The notes under the pieces were generated by a model. It worked only from the letters and a program-made list of their open reading frames with translations. It did not search any database and was not told the DNA's origin. The translations under genes were made by a program, and so were the position numbers. From positions 1 through 64,000 of the forward strand of contig NZ_JAENII010000008.1 in the NCBI RefSeq assembly GCF_016595525.1: a stretch of DNA of 64,000 nucleotides. Reading direction: 5' to 3'. Of this stretch, positions 39,423-49,289 are shown piece after piece. Each line of letters opens with the position of its first letter. The first letter of the stretch is position 1. The stretch is from Haloferula rosea (GTDB taxonomy: Bacteria > Verrucomicrobiota > Verrucomicrobiia > Verrucomicrobiales > Akkermansiaceae).

Positions 39423-41119
39423 AAATACTTGTCGGTCACCGCACCCTCACTGGCGCTGGTCACCAACTTGGCATACTTCGCCAGCACCCCCCGCGTGTAG
39501 CGCGGCTCGGGCTGGGTCCAGTTGTCGCGGCGAGCCTGCAAGGCCTCGTCATCGAGATTCACGGAGATCTTGTTGTTGACGGCATCAATCGTGATCTCGT
39601 CGCCATCGACCAGCAAACCGATCGGCCCACCCTCATGAGCTTCCGGGGTGATGTGGCCAACTACGAATCCGTGACTCCCTCCGGAGAATCGGCCGTCCGT
39701 GATCAGGGCCACGGTCTTGCCAAGTCCACGGCCCATGATCGCACTGGTGGGGCCGAGCATTTCGCGCATCCCCGGACCACCCTTCGGTCCCTCGCGACGG
39801 ATGACGATCACATCGCCGTCCTGAATCCCTCCTTCGAGGATCGACTTCATCGCATCGTCTTCGGAATCAAACACCTTGGCCTTGCCGGTGAAGGACTCGC
39901 CTTCCTTGCCGGTGATCTTGGCGACCGCACCACCCGGCGCGATGTTCCCGTATAGAATCCGCAGGTGGCTGTCCTTCTTGATCGGATTGTCCAGCGGACG
40001 GATGACCTCCTGACCTTCGGGATAAACCAAGGGTGAGTTCGCCAGGTTCTCCGCCATGGTCTTGCCGGTCACCGTCATGCAGTCACCGTGCAGCAGCCCT
40101 GCCTCAAGCAGCATGCGCATCAGAGGCACCGTGCCACCAATCCGCACCAGCTCGGCCATCACGAAACGACCGCTCGGCTTCAAATCCGCCAACAGCGGCA
40201 CCCGCTTCCCGATCTCGGTGAAGTCGTCGATGGAAAGTTCGACCTCAGCGGCACTCGCCATGCCGAGAAGGTGCAGCACCGCATTGGTGGATCCCCCGAG
40301 CGCAATCACCACCGTAATGGCGTTCTCGAACGCCTTGCGGGTCATGATGTCGCGGGGCTTGATCCCCTTGTCGATCAGGTTGAGCACCGCCGCACCGGCA
40401 TCAAAGCAATCGCGCATCTTGTCGTCGCTGACCGCCGCCTGCGCCGAGCTGTTGGGGAGACTCATGCCCAGCGCCTCGATCGCCGAGGCCATGGTATTCG
40501 CGGTGTACATGCCCCCGCAGGATCCCTCGCCCGGGATCGCGCAGCTTTCCACCGTCTCCAGTTCTTCGTCGGAAAACTCACCCGATGCGTGTTTCCCGAC
40601 CGCCTCAAAGATCGAAACGATGTCGAGCTGTTCTTCCTTGCCCTTGATGGTCGCGCAACCGGGAAGGATCGTTCCGCCATACACGAAGACGCTCGGGCGA
40701 TTCATCCGCGCCATCGCCATCACGCAGGCCGGCATGTTCTTGTCGCAGCCGCCGATGGCCACGAATCCGTCCATCCCCTCGCAGCCCACCACCGTTTCGA
40801 TCGAGTCGGCGATCACCTCGCGGGAAACCAGCGAATACTTCATCCCCTCGGTCCCCATGGAAATACCGTCGGAAATCGTGATGGTGTTGAAAATCACCGC
40901 CTTGCCACCCGCCGCATCAGCCCCTTTCGCGGACTCCTTGGCCAGCCGGTCGATGTGGATATTGCACGGAGTGACCTGCGACCACGTGGAAGCGATCCCG
41001 ATGTGCGGTTTGGAGAAATCCTCTTTCTCAAAGCCGACCGCATACAGCATCCCCCGCGAAGGGGCACGATCGGGGCCATCAAGCATGGGCGAGGAATACG
41101 GGCGGCGTTCGTCTGACAT
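39419..41119 (-). CDS. ilvD: Dihydroxy-acid dehydratase
   Basis: The 566-residue iron-sulfur enzyme makes the 2-oxo acid precursors of valine, isoleucine, leucine and pantothenate. The cluster-binding Cys motifs [12 protein letters not shown] and [16 protein letters not shown] are present, as is [16 protein letters not shown] near the N-terminus. Length fits the family. The ATG at 41119 ([10 protein letters not shown]) is preferred over a start 27 bases upstream. It is the first gene of a minus-strand run and diverges from serA across 191 bp. Confidence 0.96.
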   Translation of the reverse strand: MSDERRPYSSPMLDGPDRAPSRGMLYAVGFEKEDFSKPHIGIASTWSQVTPCNIHIDRLAKESAKGADAAGGKAVIFNTITISDGISMGTEGMKYSLVSREVIADSIETVVGCEGMDGFVAIGGCDKNMPACVMAMARMNRPSVFVYGGTILPGCATIKGKEEQLDIVSIFEAVGKHASGEFSDEELETVESCAIPGEGSCGGMYTANTMASAIEALGMSLPNSSAQAAVSDDKMRDCFDAGAAVLNLIDKGIKPRDIMTRKAFENAITVVIALGGSTNAVLHLLGMASAAEVELSIDDFTEIGKRVPLLADLKPSGRFVMAELVRIGGTVPLMRMLLEAGLLHGDCMTVTGKTMAENLANSPLVYPEGQEVIRPLDNPIKKDSHLRILYGNIAPGGAVAKITGKEGESFTGKAKVFDSEDDAMKSILEGGIQDGDVIVIRREGPKGGPGMREMLGPTSAIMGRGLGKTVALITDGRFSGGSHGFVVGHITPEAHEGGPIGLLVDGDEITIDAVNNKISVNLDDEALQARRDNWTQPEPRYTRGVLAKYAKLVTSASEGAVTDKYL

Positions 41120-41310
41120 GGCCGGACTGTGTTTTTCCACGCACACGACGTCAAGACGCAGGGGCGCCAGAGTCGGTCAAATTCCCATCGCCCCGGAATC
41201 CACCCGCGGCCCCGTCCCACCCGTCATGCCATCCATTTAACCCAACTGACAGTCTCGGCCACTCAGAAGCCTTGCCAGTCGCCGCTGAGCAACTTATGGC
41301 CTCCGGCCTC

Positions 41311-42915
41311 ATGGCCACCTATCGCGTTCTCGTCTCGGACCCCATTTCGGAAATCGGCGTCGCCGCTCTCAATGCTCATCCCGACATTTCCGCCGATTTC
41401 AAGACCGGCCTCCCACCTGAGGAGCTGATTTCCATCATCGGCGAATACGATGCCCTCGTCGTCCGTTCCCAGACGAAGGTCACCGCCGAGGTGTTCGCCG
41501 CCGCCAAAAAACTGCGGGCCGTCGGCCGGGCCGGCGTCGGAGTCGACAACATCGACCGTGCGGCCGCCACCGACCACGGGGTGATCGTCATGAACACGCC
41601 GACCGGCAACACCATTTCGACCGCCGAGCACGCCTTCACCCTGATGCTCTCGACCGCCCGGAACATCGCTCCGGCCCACGCCGAAGTGCTCGCAGGGAAC
41701 TTCAAGGCAGCGCGCAAGGCCTACCAGGGCATCGAGCTCAACGGAAAGCGCCTTGCCGTCCTCGGCATGGGCCGGATCGGCTCGGAATTCGCCAAACGCG
41801 CCCAGGCATTCAACATGAAGGTGGTCGCCTACGACCCATTCCTGACCCAGAGCCGCGCAGATGAACTCAAGGTTGAACTGGCGGAATCCCCCGACATCGC
41901 CCTGAACGGAGCCGACGTTGTCACCCTCCACGTGCCGCTGACCGACGACACCAAGCACATTCTCAACGAAGCTCGCCTCGCCTCGATGAATCCCGGTGCC
42001 ATCGTCGTCAACTGCGCCCGCGGCGGCCTGATCGACGAACCCGCGCTCAAGGCAGCGATCGAATCCGGACACATCGCCGGCTGCGGTCTCGATGTCTTCG
42101 AGGAAGAACCACCGCCAGCCGACCACATCCTTTTCGGGCTCAACAAGCACGTCGCCTTCACCCCCCACCTCGGTGCCTCGACCAATGAAGCCCAAGAAAA
42201 CGTGGGAATCCAGGTGGCCGAGCAGATCCGCGATTTCCTCGCCACCGGCGAGATCCGCAACGCGATCAACATGCCGTCGCTCGACGCCGCCGCCCTCGCG
42301 GAAGTCGGCCCCTACCTCGACCTCGCCGGCTCCCTCGGCAAGCTGCTCGCCAAGCTGGGCCCGGAGAACCCGGACTCCCTGCGCGTGTCCTACCACGGCC
42401 CGCTGGCCAAGAAGGACACCGGACTCGTCTCGCGCAAGGCCCTCACCGCCTTGCTCAGCGCCCGCCGCAGCGACGGCCAGGTCAACATCGTCAACGCCCC
42501 CGCCGTGGCCCAATCAATGGGCCTCGACCTGACGGAGTCCACCATCAGCGCCCAGACTGAGTTCAACGAGCTCCTCGTCGCCGAGCTGCGCAAAGGAGAT
42601 CAGCGCTTCCGCGTGGCAGGCACCATCATCGGCAAGAGCCCGCGCATCGTGGAAATCGACCGCTTGTTCGTCGACACCAACATCAAGGGCGAATTCCTCA
42701 TCGTGAAGAACGACGACCGCCCCGGTATCGTTGGCGCCGTCGGCACCCTGCTCGGCTCGGCCCAGCAGAACATCGCCAACCTCTCGCTCGCCAGAAACAA
42801 GAGCGACGGCAACGCCCTGACCGTGATCGAGGTCGATTCGCCGCTCTCAGCCGAGCTGATGGACTCCATTCGCAGCACCCCCGGCGTCCTTTCGGCGACC
42901 GGAGTCAGCCTGTGA
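41311..42915 (+). CDS. serA: D-3-phosphoglycerate dehydrogenase, long form with ACT domain
   Basis: The 534-residue enzyme starts serine biosynthesis by oxidising 3-phosphoglycerate with NAD+. It has the NAD-binding core (VLGMGRIGSEFAKRAQ), substrate segments GRAGVGVDNID and NCARGGLID, catalytic His near PHLGASTNEAQENVG, an intervening domain and a C-terminal ACT domain (residues about 460-534, NDDRPGIVGAVGTLLG) that usually senses serine. The ATG at 41311 gives MATYRVLVSD, the best N-terminus; an ATG 15 bases upstream also fits. The divergent ilvD gene is in a different amino-acid pathway. Confidence 0.95.
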   Translation: MATYRVLVSDPISEIGVAALNAHPDISADFKTGLPPEELISIIGEYDALVVRSQTKVTAEVFAAAKKLRAVGRAGVGVDNIDRAAATDHGVIVMNTPTGNTISTAEHAFTLMLSTARNIAPAHAEVLAGNFKAARKAYQGIELNGKRLAVLGMGRIGSEFAKRAQAFNMKVVAYDPFLTQSRADELKVELAESPDIALNGADVVTLHVPLTDDTKHILNEARLASMNPGAIVVNCARGGLIDEPALKAAIESGHIAGCGLDVFEEEPPPADHILFGLNKHVAFTPHLGASTNEAQENVGIQVAEQIRDFLATGEIRNAINMPSLDAAALAEVGPYLDLAGSLGKLLAKLGPENPDSLRVSYHGPLAKKDTGLVSRKALTALLSARRSDGQVNIVNAPAVAQSMGLDLTESTISAQTEFNELLVAELRKGDQRFRVAGTIIGKSPRIVEIDRLFVDTNIKGEFLIVKNDDRPGIVGAVGTLLGSAQQNIANLSLARNKSDGNALTVIEVDSPLSAELMDSIRSTPGVLSATGVSL

Positions 42916-43002
42916 TTCCGCAAATTCTTTCACTCTCATTGAATTCCGGGGAACTTTGCCGTTGCCAAGCCCCGCCTCCCTCTGAAAACATCACTCCAAC
43001 GT

Positions 43003-43434
43003 ATGAAAAAACTCTTCATTCTTGCGACTGCGTTCTTCGCTTTCAGCGGCATTGCCTCCGCTGACATCCAAGCCCCTCCAGGCCACGCTTACAACTCGAC
43101 CCGGAAACTGGGCCGTGCCATCAGCAACATCCTCTACGGCTTCATGGAAATCCCGGAGCAGATCGTCCGTAAGGGCGATGACTACGGTCGCAAGGCTGGC
43201 TACTCCTACGGTGTGGTCGACGGCACCAGCCGTGCCCTTCGCCGCCTCGGCTATGGCTTCTACGAGCTCTTCACTTTCACCTGCCCGACCTACCGTGGCA
43301 CCTTCAAGCCACCTTACGAAAAGTGTGGCATGGACAACCGCATTGAGATGAACGTGCACGACGGCCTCTCCGAGTTCCCACCAGAGCTGGGTTTCGAGAC
43401 CTACTACAGGCACAGCCGCACTCAGAGATACTGA
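43003..43434 (+). CDS. Exosortase-system-associated protein, TIGR04073 family
   Basis: The 143-residue exported protein has a signal peptide (MKKLFILATAFFAFSGIASA) and the family's segments RKLGRAISNILYGFMEIPEQI and RRLGYGFYELFTFTCPTYRG. These Verrucomicrobia proteins co-occur genome-wide with the exosortase/PEP-CTERM system; function is unknown. A good terminator follows 30 bp after the stop, so it is likely a single-gene transcript. Confidence 0.88.
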   Translation: MKKLFILATAFFAFSGIASADIQAPPGHAYNSTRKLGRAISNILYGFMEIPEQIVRKGDDYGRKAGYSYGVVDGTSRALRRLGYGFYELFTFTCPTYRGTFKPPYEKCGMDNRIEMNVHDGLSEFPPELGFETYYRHSRTQRY

Positions 43435-43465
43435 TTTTCTGCAGTCCACGTTCAGCGTGAATTTC

Positions 43466-43502
43466 ATCCCGGCAGCGGCTCAGGCCCTGCCGGGATTTTT
43501 CT
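43466..43502 (+). terminator. Rho-independent terminator of the TIGR04073 gene
   Basis: ATCCCGGCAG (43466-43475) pairs perfectly with CTGCCGGGAT (43487-43496) around an 11-base loop and is followed by TTTTC. This is one of the strongest terminators in the window. Confidence 0.9.
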
Positions 43503-43615
43503 TGCTTGGTGAAGGTGCCCGAAACCGAGACCGGCGCCCTGCCCTCTGCTCTTCCGGGTTTCAAAATGACGGAATATCCCGCAAACTTTTCCCCCTAGCC
43601 GCGTTTCAACCTCCT

Positions 43616-44371
43616 ATGAATCCGACCCAGTCCTTCCTGATTGCACTGCTGATGATCCTCTTCATCGGCACAGCGAACGCCGAGTCGCGAACCTGGCGGA
43701 ACAAGGAGGGCTCCGGATCCTTCACCGGGACCTACCTGGGGCACGACGCCCGGCACGTGACCATTCGCCGTCAGGACGGTCAGGTCTTCACCCTGAACAT
43801 CGACAAGCTTCACGAGACCGACCAGGCGTGGCTGACCGCAAAGAACCCGCCAAAGGCCGAGGAAACACCGATCAACCCGAACGCGATTTTCGACACCCTT
43901 TGCTTCGGCGACAACCGCAAGGATGTCGAAGCGAAGCTGAAGGCCAGCAAGGTGGTGGAGACCACCCTCGATGAGACCTTCTTCGGTCGCTTCGGCCTGA
44001 ACGGCACCTACCGGACCAAGCAGCAGATCGGCGGGCTCCACTGCGAACTCTACTTCGACTGGTCCAAAGCCGGCAACCTGGAGGAGATCTCCCTGCAGAC
44101 CCAGGGCCTTGGCTCGGAATCCTATGCCAGCCGACTTCAGGACAACTGGACCGAACTCGCCGACCTCCTGACCACCCTGCACGGAAAACCCCTCCAGGCA
44201 GGCAAGTATCCGGAACGCAATGAGCTGCAGAACGACCTGTTCCTCGCTTCCCACATCTGGCGTCTCGACGGCGGGGGCTCCGCACTGCTTGGCACCTCAA
44301 TGCAGTCCGGGAAATACCTGATTGTCGTCCGCTTCACCACCGCCTCGATCGAGCCCGTCCGCGTCCCTTGA
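43616..44371 (+). CDS. Exported protein with SHD1 (SLA1-homology 1) domain
   Basis: The 251-residue protein has a signal peptide (MNPTQSFLIALLMILFIGTANA), then an SHD1-like domain (residues about 24-75, RTWRNKEGSGSFTGTYLG and VTIRRQDGQVFTLNIDKL) common in Verrucomicrobia and Planctomycetes exported proteins. The remainder (about 80-251) is a beta-rich domain with no recognised family. The earlier in-frame start at 43457 lies in the preceding terminator and is rejected. Confidence 0.75.
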   Translation: MNPTQSFLIALLMILFIGTANAESRTWRNKEGSGSFTGTYLGHDARHVTIRRQDGQVFTLNIDKLHETDQAWLTAKNPPKAEETPINPNAIFDTLCFGDNRKDVEAKLKASKVVETTLDETFFGRFGLNGTYRTKQQIGGLHCELYFDWSKAGNLEEISLQTQGLGSESYASRLQDNWTELADLLTTLHGKPLQAGKYPERNELQNDLFLASHIWRLDGGGSALLGTSMQSGKYLIVVRFTTASIEPVRVP

Positions 44372-44391
44372 TCCCCACGGGGCCTCATTTC

Positions 44392-44835
44392 CTAATCCCG
44401 CTCGACCAGCGAGACCTGCAACACCCCGCAGGCTGCCAGGCAATTGAGCACATCGGTGAACCGCTGCGTGCTGACGCCGTCATCCGTCATCAGCATCACC
44501 CCGAGTTCCTCGCTCCCGGCCGCAGCAACTGCGGCTTCAAGCCCACGCTTCAGAACCGGAAGCTCCCGTCCGTCACCGCCATGGGCCACCGTGATCCCCG
44601 CCTCTCCCTGACCCCAGATCACGGAATTGTCCGGAGTGATCTCGATCCAGACCGGAGTGCTCGAATCCATGGCTTCCCCATGGGGGACCGGCAACTTCAT
44701 CGGCAGATCCCGCTCGGTCGGCATGATCGTCGTTGCGACCAGAAAGAAGATCAGCAACAGGAACGCGATGTCGACCATCGAGCTCATGCCGCTCCGACCA
44801 CTCGACTCCTTGAACTCGGGAAAGGTGATTCTCAT
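44392..44835 (-). CDS. Orphan ExbD/TolR-family protein
   Basis: The 147-residue protein has one membrane segment (about 18-38, SSMVDIAFLLLIFFLVATT) with the conserved Asp22 and a periplasmic domain of ExbD type. There is no ExbB/TolQ or TonB gene adjacent, unlike the set at 8,692-11,004. A second ExbD often pairs with an ExbB elsewhere. Only one base separates its start from the ATG of the divergent gene used here, and that neighbour's start is doubtful. Confidence 0.85.
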   Translation of the reverse strand: MRITFPEFKESSGRSGMSSMVDIAFLLLIFFLVATTIMPTERDLPMKLPVPHGEAMDSSTPVWIEITPDNSVIWGQGEAGITVAHGGDGRELPVLKRGLEAAVAAAGSEELGVMLMTDDGVSTQRFTDVLNCLAACGVLQVSLVERD

Positions 44836-44836
44836 G

Positions 44837-47800
44837 ATGCTGGGAACGAACCAACCCGGGATTCTCTTGGGTTCGTATTCGAATCGCAGGTTCCAAACCT
44901 GTGCGGCCCATTCCTCCCTCGCCTCTAGGATTGAATCCACCCATGATCCTGCAATCAAACGTCTCACTCCAATCCGATTCGCGCTTGGGATCTGCCTGGG
45001 GATCTCCTCACTGGCATTCGCAAGTGACTTCCCCGAGCCCACCAACAATCAGGCAGTGCGGGACACACCGTTGGAGGATCCGGAGACCCTCGTCGACCGG
45101 TTCACCCTGCCCGAGGGTTTCAAGGCCACGCTCTACGCCGCGGAGCCGGACATCAGGAATCCCATCGCGATGTGCTGGGATGAACGGGGGAGAATGTGGG
45201 TGGCCGAGAACTACACCTACTCGGACCAGAAGGAACGCTACGACCTGAAACTGCGCGACCGCATTCTCATCTTCGACGACACCGATGGCGACGGGCGCTT
45301 CGATGAACGGACGGTGTTCGCCGACGATCTCCAGCGCCTGACCAGCATCGAGCGCGGCTTCGGCGGTGTGTATGCGCTCTGCCCACCCCACTTGCTTTTC
45401 ATCCCCTGCGAGGAGGATCGCCCCACCGGCCCACCCGTGGTTCTGCTTGATGGCTTCGGTGCGGACAATGGATTGCGCCACACGATTGCCAATGGCCTCA
45501 AGTGGGGTCCGGATGGATGGCTCTATGGTCGCACAGGCATCACCCGAACCTGCCACATCGGGCCACCTTCCACGCCCAAGGATGAACGCCAGCCGATTGG
45601 CGGAGGGATCTGGCGATATCATCCCGTCCACCAACGATTCGAGCCCTACTGCCACGGCACCACCAATCCCTGGGGCTCCGACTGGAACGCCAACGGCGAT
45701 CTCTTCTTCATCAATACGGTCATCGGCCACCTTTGGCACGCCATCCCGGGCGCACACTTCAAGCGCATGTTCGGAGAAGACCCCTACCCCCACGTCTACG
45801 AACTCATCGACCAACACGCGGATCACTACCACTGGGATACCGGCAAGAAGTGGAAGCAATCCCGCAATGCCGCCGGACTCTCCGATGATCTCGGTGGTGG
45901 ACACGCCCATGTCGGCATGACGATCTATCAGGGAGAACAGTTTCCGGAGAATTACCGCGGCAAGGTCTTCACCGCGAATCTGCATGGACGTCGGATCAAC
46001 GTGGATCGCCTCGAACCCTCAGGGAGCGGCTACGTCGGAAAGCACGAACCCGATTTCATCAGCACCAGCGACCCGTGGTTCCGTGCGGTCGAGGTTTCGA
46101 CCGGCCCGGACGGTTCGCTCTACATCCTCGATTGGAGCGACATCGGAGAATGTCATGAGCACGACGGTGTCCATCGTACTTCAGGCCGGATCTATCGAAT
46201 CAGCTACGGAGATCCCACACCCTTCAGAACGGACCTGGGCAGCCTGAGCAATGAGAAGTTGATCGAGCTCCAGACAAACCGCAATGAATGGGCATCCCGC
46301 ATGGCCCGGTGGGAACTCAGACAGCGAGTCCACCAAGGAGGCGACCAGAGACTCGAAGCCATCTCAGCCCTCGTCGGGAGGATCCTGCCCAATGCTCCGG
46401 AAAAATCCCCCGAAAGCACCGCACTCCGCCGCCTGTGGCTGATGTCCACCCTCCGGAATGACACAGTCGAAGCAGCCGCCATGCTTCCCTGGCTCACCCA
46501 GGACACGCCTGCACTGCATTCGCAGTTGATCCGGATCCTGATCGACAACCCGTCAACCAACAAACCTGACCACAAGCCCGGGGTTCCACCGGTAGTTTGG
46601 AACCGGATCACCGATCCAGAGTTGGTCGGCGCTCATCCTTCCACGCGACTCGCACTTGCCTCGTCGCTGCCGAAACTCCAAGAAGACCAGCGGGTCGAAC
46701 TCGCCCGACTCCTTCTCTCCTTCGAATCCGACTCCAGTGATCACAACCTCCCCCACTTGATCTGGTCGGGGATTTGCCAACTCCCACTGCCGCGACTCGT
46801 CGATTTGTTCGAGGACTGTCGCCTCCCGCCGGTCCGGCGGTTCATTGCCCGGCGCATCGCAGCAGCGGTGAACGAGACACCGGCAGCCCTCAATGCCCTG
46901 CTCGACATCCATGTCGAGAGTGGAGCCAGGGAGAGGATCGACGGCCTGACTCAGGCATTCGACGGCTGGAAACGCGCCCCCCGACCGGACAACTGGGCTG
47001 CTTTCGTGAAACAACTTCCCGAGGCCGAACAACATGCCCCCTCGGTCATCGCGCTCAGCATCCTTTTCGGGGACAAACGCCAACTGACCACCCTGCGGCA
47101 GACAGCCATGAAGACGGATGCCCCCGTCGAGGCCCGGCGTGGCGCCTTGTCCCTGCTAGTGGAACTCGCCGCCCCGGACTTGCAGGAAATCTGTGAAGCC
47201 TGCCTGGATGTTGAGGAACTCGCCCCGATCGCCATCCACGGCCTGTCTTCCAGCAAAGACCCTTCGGTCGCCGAATCACTGATTCGCCGCTATCCGGATC
47301 TGCCGGATCGAGCCCGTAGCGAAGTGATCACACTTCTTCTGTCGCGACCAGCCTCCGCATCGCTGCTTCTCGACCATCTTGGCACCACGATTCCAACCGC
47401 GGACCTGACCACCATTCATGCCCGACAAATCAAGCATCTCAACAAGCCCACACTGAACGAGAAGCTCTCCGCTCGCTGGGGCGAACTACGAGAGTCACCG
47501 GAGCAACTGATACAAAGCATCGCCAGCTACCGCTCGAAGCTCACACCGGAATTCCTGTCCAAAGCCAACCCATCACAAGGGCGCCTTCTTTTCCAATCCA
47601 ATTGTGCCGCCTGCCACAAGCTCTACGGGGAGGGTGGCTCCATCGGTCCGGACATTACCGGGAGTGGTCGCCATTCCATCGACTATCTCCTCGAGAGCAT
47701 CGTCGACCCCAATGCCGTCGTGGCCAGCGAGCACGCGCTGATGCTTCTCTATCTGAAAGACGGACGCGTTCTCAGCGGGATGCAGCGCCGACAGACCCCG

Positions 47801-47983
47801 CAAACCATCACTCTGAGCATGACCGACCGTGAGGTGACCGTTTCCCGTGAGGAGATCCGGAAGCAGGAGAAGCAGAAGGCCAGCATGATGCCGACCGGAC
47901 TTCTTGACCCGCTCAATGACCAGGAACTCCGCGACCTGATCGCCTACTTGATGTCCCGCGAGCAGGTCGAACTACCCCGCTAG
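44837..47983 (+). CDS. PVC-type heme-binding CxxCH dehydrogenase (start uncertain)
   Basis: The protein has a beta-propeller dehydrogenase domain (about residues 75-475, FTLPEGFKATLYAAEPDI, GMTIYQGEQFPENYRGK, STGPDGSLYILDW), alpha-helical HEAT-like repeats, and a C-terminal heme-c domain (TIGR02603-like) with CAACH near residue 925 and GPDITGSGRHSIDYLLESIVDP nearby (in two pieces). The family is PVC-specific and presumed an exported electron-transfer dehydrogenase. No ATG, GTG or TTG starts the obvious signal peptide KRLTPIRFALGICLGISSLA (around 44957-45019). The only nearby in-frame ATG is at 44837, adding an odd 40-residue leader. An ATC at 44954 or a small indel would give the expected N-terminus. 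The end at 47983 is firm. Confidence 0.8.
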   Translation: MLGTNQPGILLGSYSNRRFQTCAAHSSLASRIESTHDPAIKRLTPIRFALGICLGISSLAFASDFPEPTNNQAVRDTPLEDPETLVDRFTLPEGFKATLYAAEPDIRNPIAMCWDERGRMWVAENYTYSDQKERYDLKLRDRILIFDDTDGDGRFDERTVFADDLQRLTSIERGFGGVYALCPPHLLFIPCEEDRPTGPPVVLLDGFGADNGLRHTIANGLKWGPDGWLYGRTGITRTCHIGPPSTPKDERQPIGGGIWRYHPVHQRFEPYCHGTTNPWGSDWNANGDLFFINTVIGHLWHAIPGAHFKRMFGEDPYPHVYELIDQHADHYHWDTGKKWKQSRNAAGLSDDLGGGHAHVGMTIYQGEQFPENYRGKVFTANLHGRRINVDRLEPSGSGYVGKHEPDFISTSDPWFRAVEVSTGPDGSLYILDWSDIGECHEHDGVHRTSGRIYRISYGDPTPFRTDLGSLSNEKLIELQTNRNEWASRMARWELRQRVHQGGDQRLEAISALVGRILPNAPEKSPESTALRRLWLMSTLRNDTVEAAAMLPWLTQDTPALHSQLIRILIDNPSTNKPDHKPGVPPVVWNRITDPELVGAHPSTRLALASSLPKLQEDQRVELARLLLSFESDSSDHNLPHLIWSGICQLPLPRLVDLFEDCRLPPVRRFIARRIAAAVNETPAALNALLDIHVESGARERIDGLTQAFDGWKRAPRPDNWAAFVKQLPEAEQHAPSVIALSILFGDKRQLTTLRQTAMKTDAPVEARRGALSLLVELAAPDLQEICEACLDVEELAPIAIHGLSSSKDPSVAESLIRRYPDLPDRARSEVITLLLSRPASASLLLDHLGTTIPTADLTTIHARQIKHLNKPTLNEKLSARWGELRESPEQLIQSIASYRSKLTPEFLSKANPSQGRLLFQSNCAACHKLYGEGGSIGPDITGSGRHSIDYLLESIVDPNAVVASEHALMLLYLKDGRVLSGMQRRQTPQTITLSMTDREVTVSREEIRKQEKQKASMMPTGLLDPLNDQELRDLIAYLMSREQVELPR

Positions 47984-48010
47984 CCGCGACCATTTGCAAG
48001 CGCGGAGGGA

Positions 48011-49192
48011 TCAATGCCAGAAGTCCACGGCATACCCGCACTCTTCGGCGACGGCTTGGGTGAAGAAATAGTCACCCCAGCTTGTGTAGACACTGATGAA
48101 ACTCCCCTGACCGTCGCCAACCTCCCCTTCACGCAGGAGACCCGCTCTCGCCGTGGTCGAATCGAGAAATCGCTCCGAACACAGCGCACGAATCATCCGC
48201 TCCTTGCCCTCGAGTAGCGCTGGTGTGGCCTCACCCAGGCGATCCAACTCCTGAATCGCGCAACAGGCAATGGCCGCGGCCGACGAATCACGGATCGCCG
48301 TGTCCTCATGAGCCAGGGAAAAGTCCCAGACCGGAACTCCCACCCCATCGAGCTCATTCACAAACTTTTCGGCCACCTTTCGAGCCGCCGCAAGGTAACT
48401 CGCATCCCCCGTATGCCTGAAACCCAAAGCGAACCCATACATTGCCCAGGAGGCACCCCGGGCCCAGTGGGAATCGATATCCAGCCCACAGTAATTGTCA
48501 CCCCCGAGCGGACTCCCGGTCTCCGGATCGAAGCGGAACGCATGGAAGACCGACCCATCAGGGCGCACGAAGTGCTTCAAGGTGGTATTGGTATGCCGAA
48601 TTGCAATATCCCGAAGACGTGTATCGCCTTCCTCCTTGGCCGCCCAGTAGAGCAGCGGCAGGTTCATCAAACTGTCGACGATGGCAAGGCCTTGGTATTT
48701 GCAGGAGGAATCGTCCATTCGCCCCCAGGCGCGGATGTAATCTCCAGGTTCGATGAACCGGTCGGCCAATAGGCGCGCCGCACGCAAACCGGTCTCGCGA
48801 TGCCGCTCCTCGCCCGTGCGCCGATACAGAGCCACCGAGTACAATGAGAAAAGAAAACCCAGGTCGTGCATGGTATCCTTCCCATGCCGTCCGATCTTCT
48901 CTTCGTAGTTCTCTTTGAGGCCACCAACCACATCGAGCAACTCAGGGTCATCTGCCGCAGCCGATGCGATCAGAGCCATTCCAGCAAAGAACGAGGTCGT
49001 CCAGTTGTCGATATGGTAGAACGACTCATTGCGGTCCGAGTAGTGGCCGGCTCGGTCGAAACCCCAACTCGCAGGAGATGCAACCAAGGATGGGAAGAAC
49101 TTCCGTATCTTCGAAATCGAGGCACCCAACGCACTCTCAACATCCGTCATGCACGGAGTCGCAAGAGTGTCGATGTCTGACTGAATTGCCAT
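48011..49192 (-). CDS. GH88 unsaturated uronyl hydrolase
   Basis: The 393-residue enzyme is a glycoside hydrolase family 88 member, which removes the unsaturated uronate left at the non-reducing end by polysaccharide lyases. The two catalytic/ligand Asp positions are visible: Asp110 in TMHDLGFLF and Asp173 in IVDSLMNLPLLYWA, with the GxxDDSSCKYQGLA signature between. No signal peptide is evident, fitting a cytoplasmic disaccharidase. The ATG at 49192 begins MAIQSDIDTL. It follows a heparinase-like lyase gene on the same strand by 97 bp. Confidence 0.88.
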   Translation of the reverse strand: MAIQSDIDTLATPCMTDVESALGASISKIRKFFPSLVASPASWGFDRAGHYSDRNESFYHIDNWTTSFFAGMALIASAAADDPELLDVVGGLKENYEEKIGRHGKDTMHDLGFLFSLYSVALYRRTGEERHRETGLRAARLLADRFIEPGDYIRAWGRMDDSSCKYQGLAIVDSLMNLPLLYWAAKEEGDTRLRDIAIRHTNTTLKHFVRPDGSVFHAFRFDPETGSPLGGDNYCGLDIDSHWARGASWAMYGFALGFRHTGDASYLAAARKVAEKFVNELDGVGVPVWDFSLAHEDTAIRDSSAAAIACCAIQELDRLGEATPALLEGKERMIRALCSERFLDSTTARAGLLREGEVGDGQGSFISVYTSWGDYFFTQAVAEECGYAVDFWH

Positions 49193-49289
49193 GGTTGTGT
49201 GCCGCAACTGAGAGTAGCCCGGAACACGAAGACTAGGCACGAGATCAGCCTAATGAAGCATCCAAACGGTTTCCTTGTTAACTCGTTTC

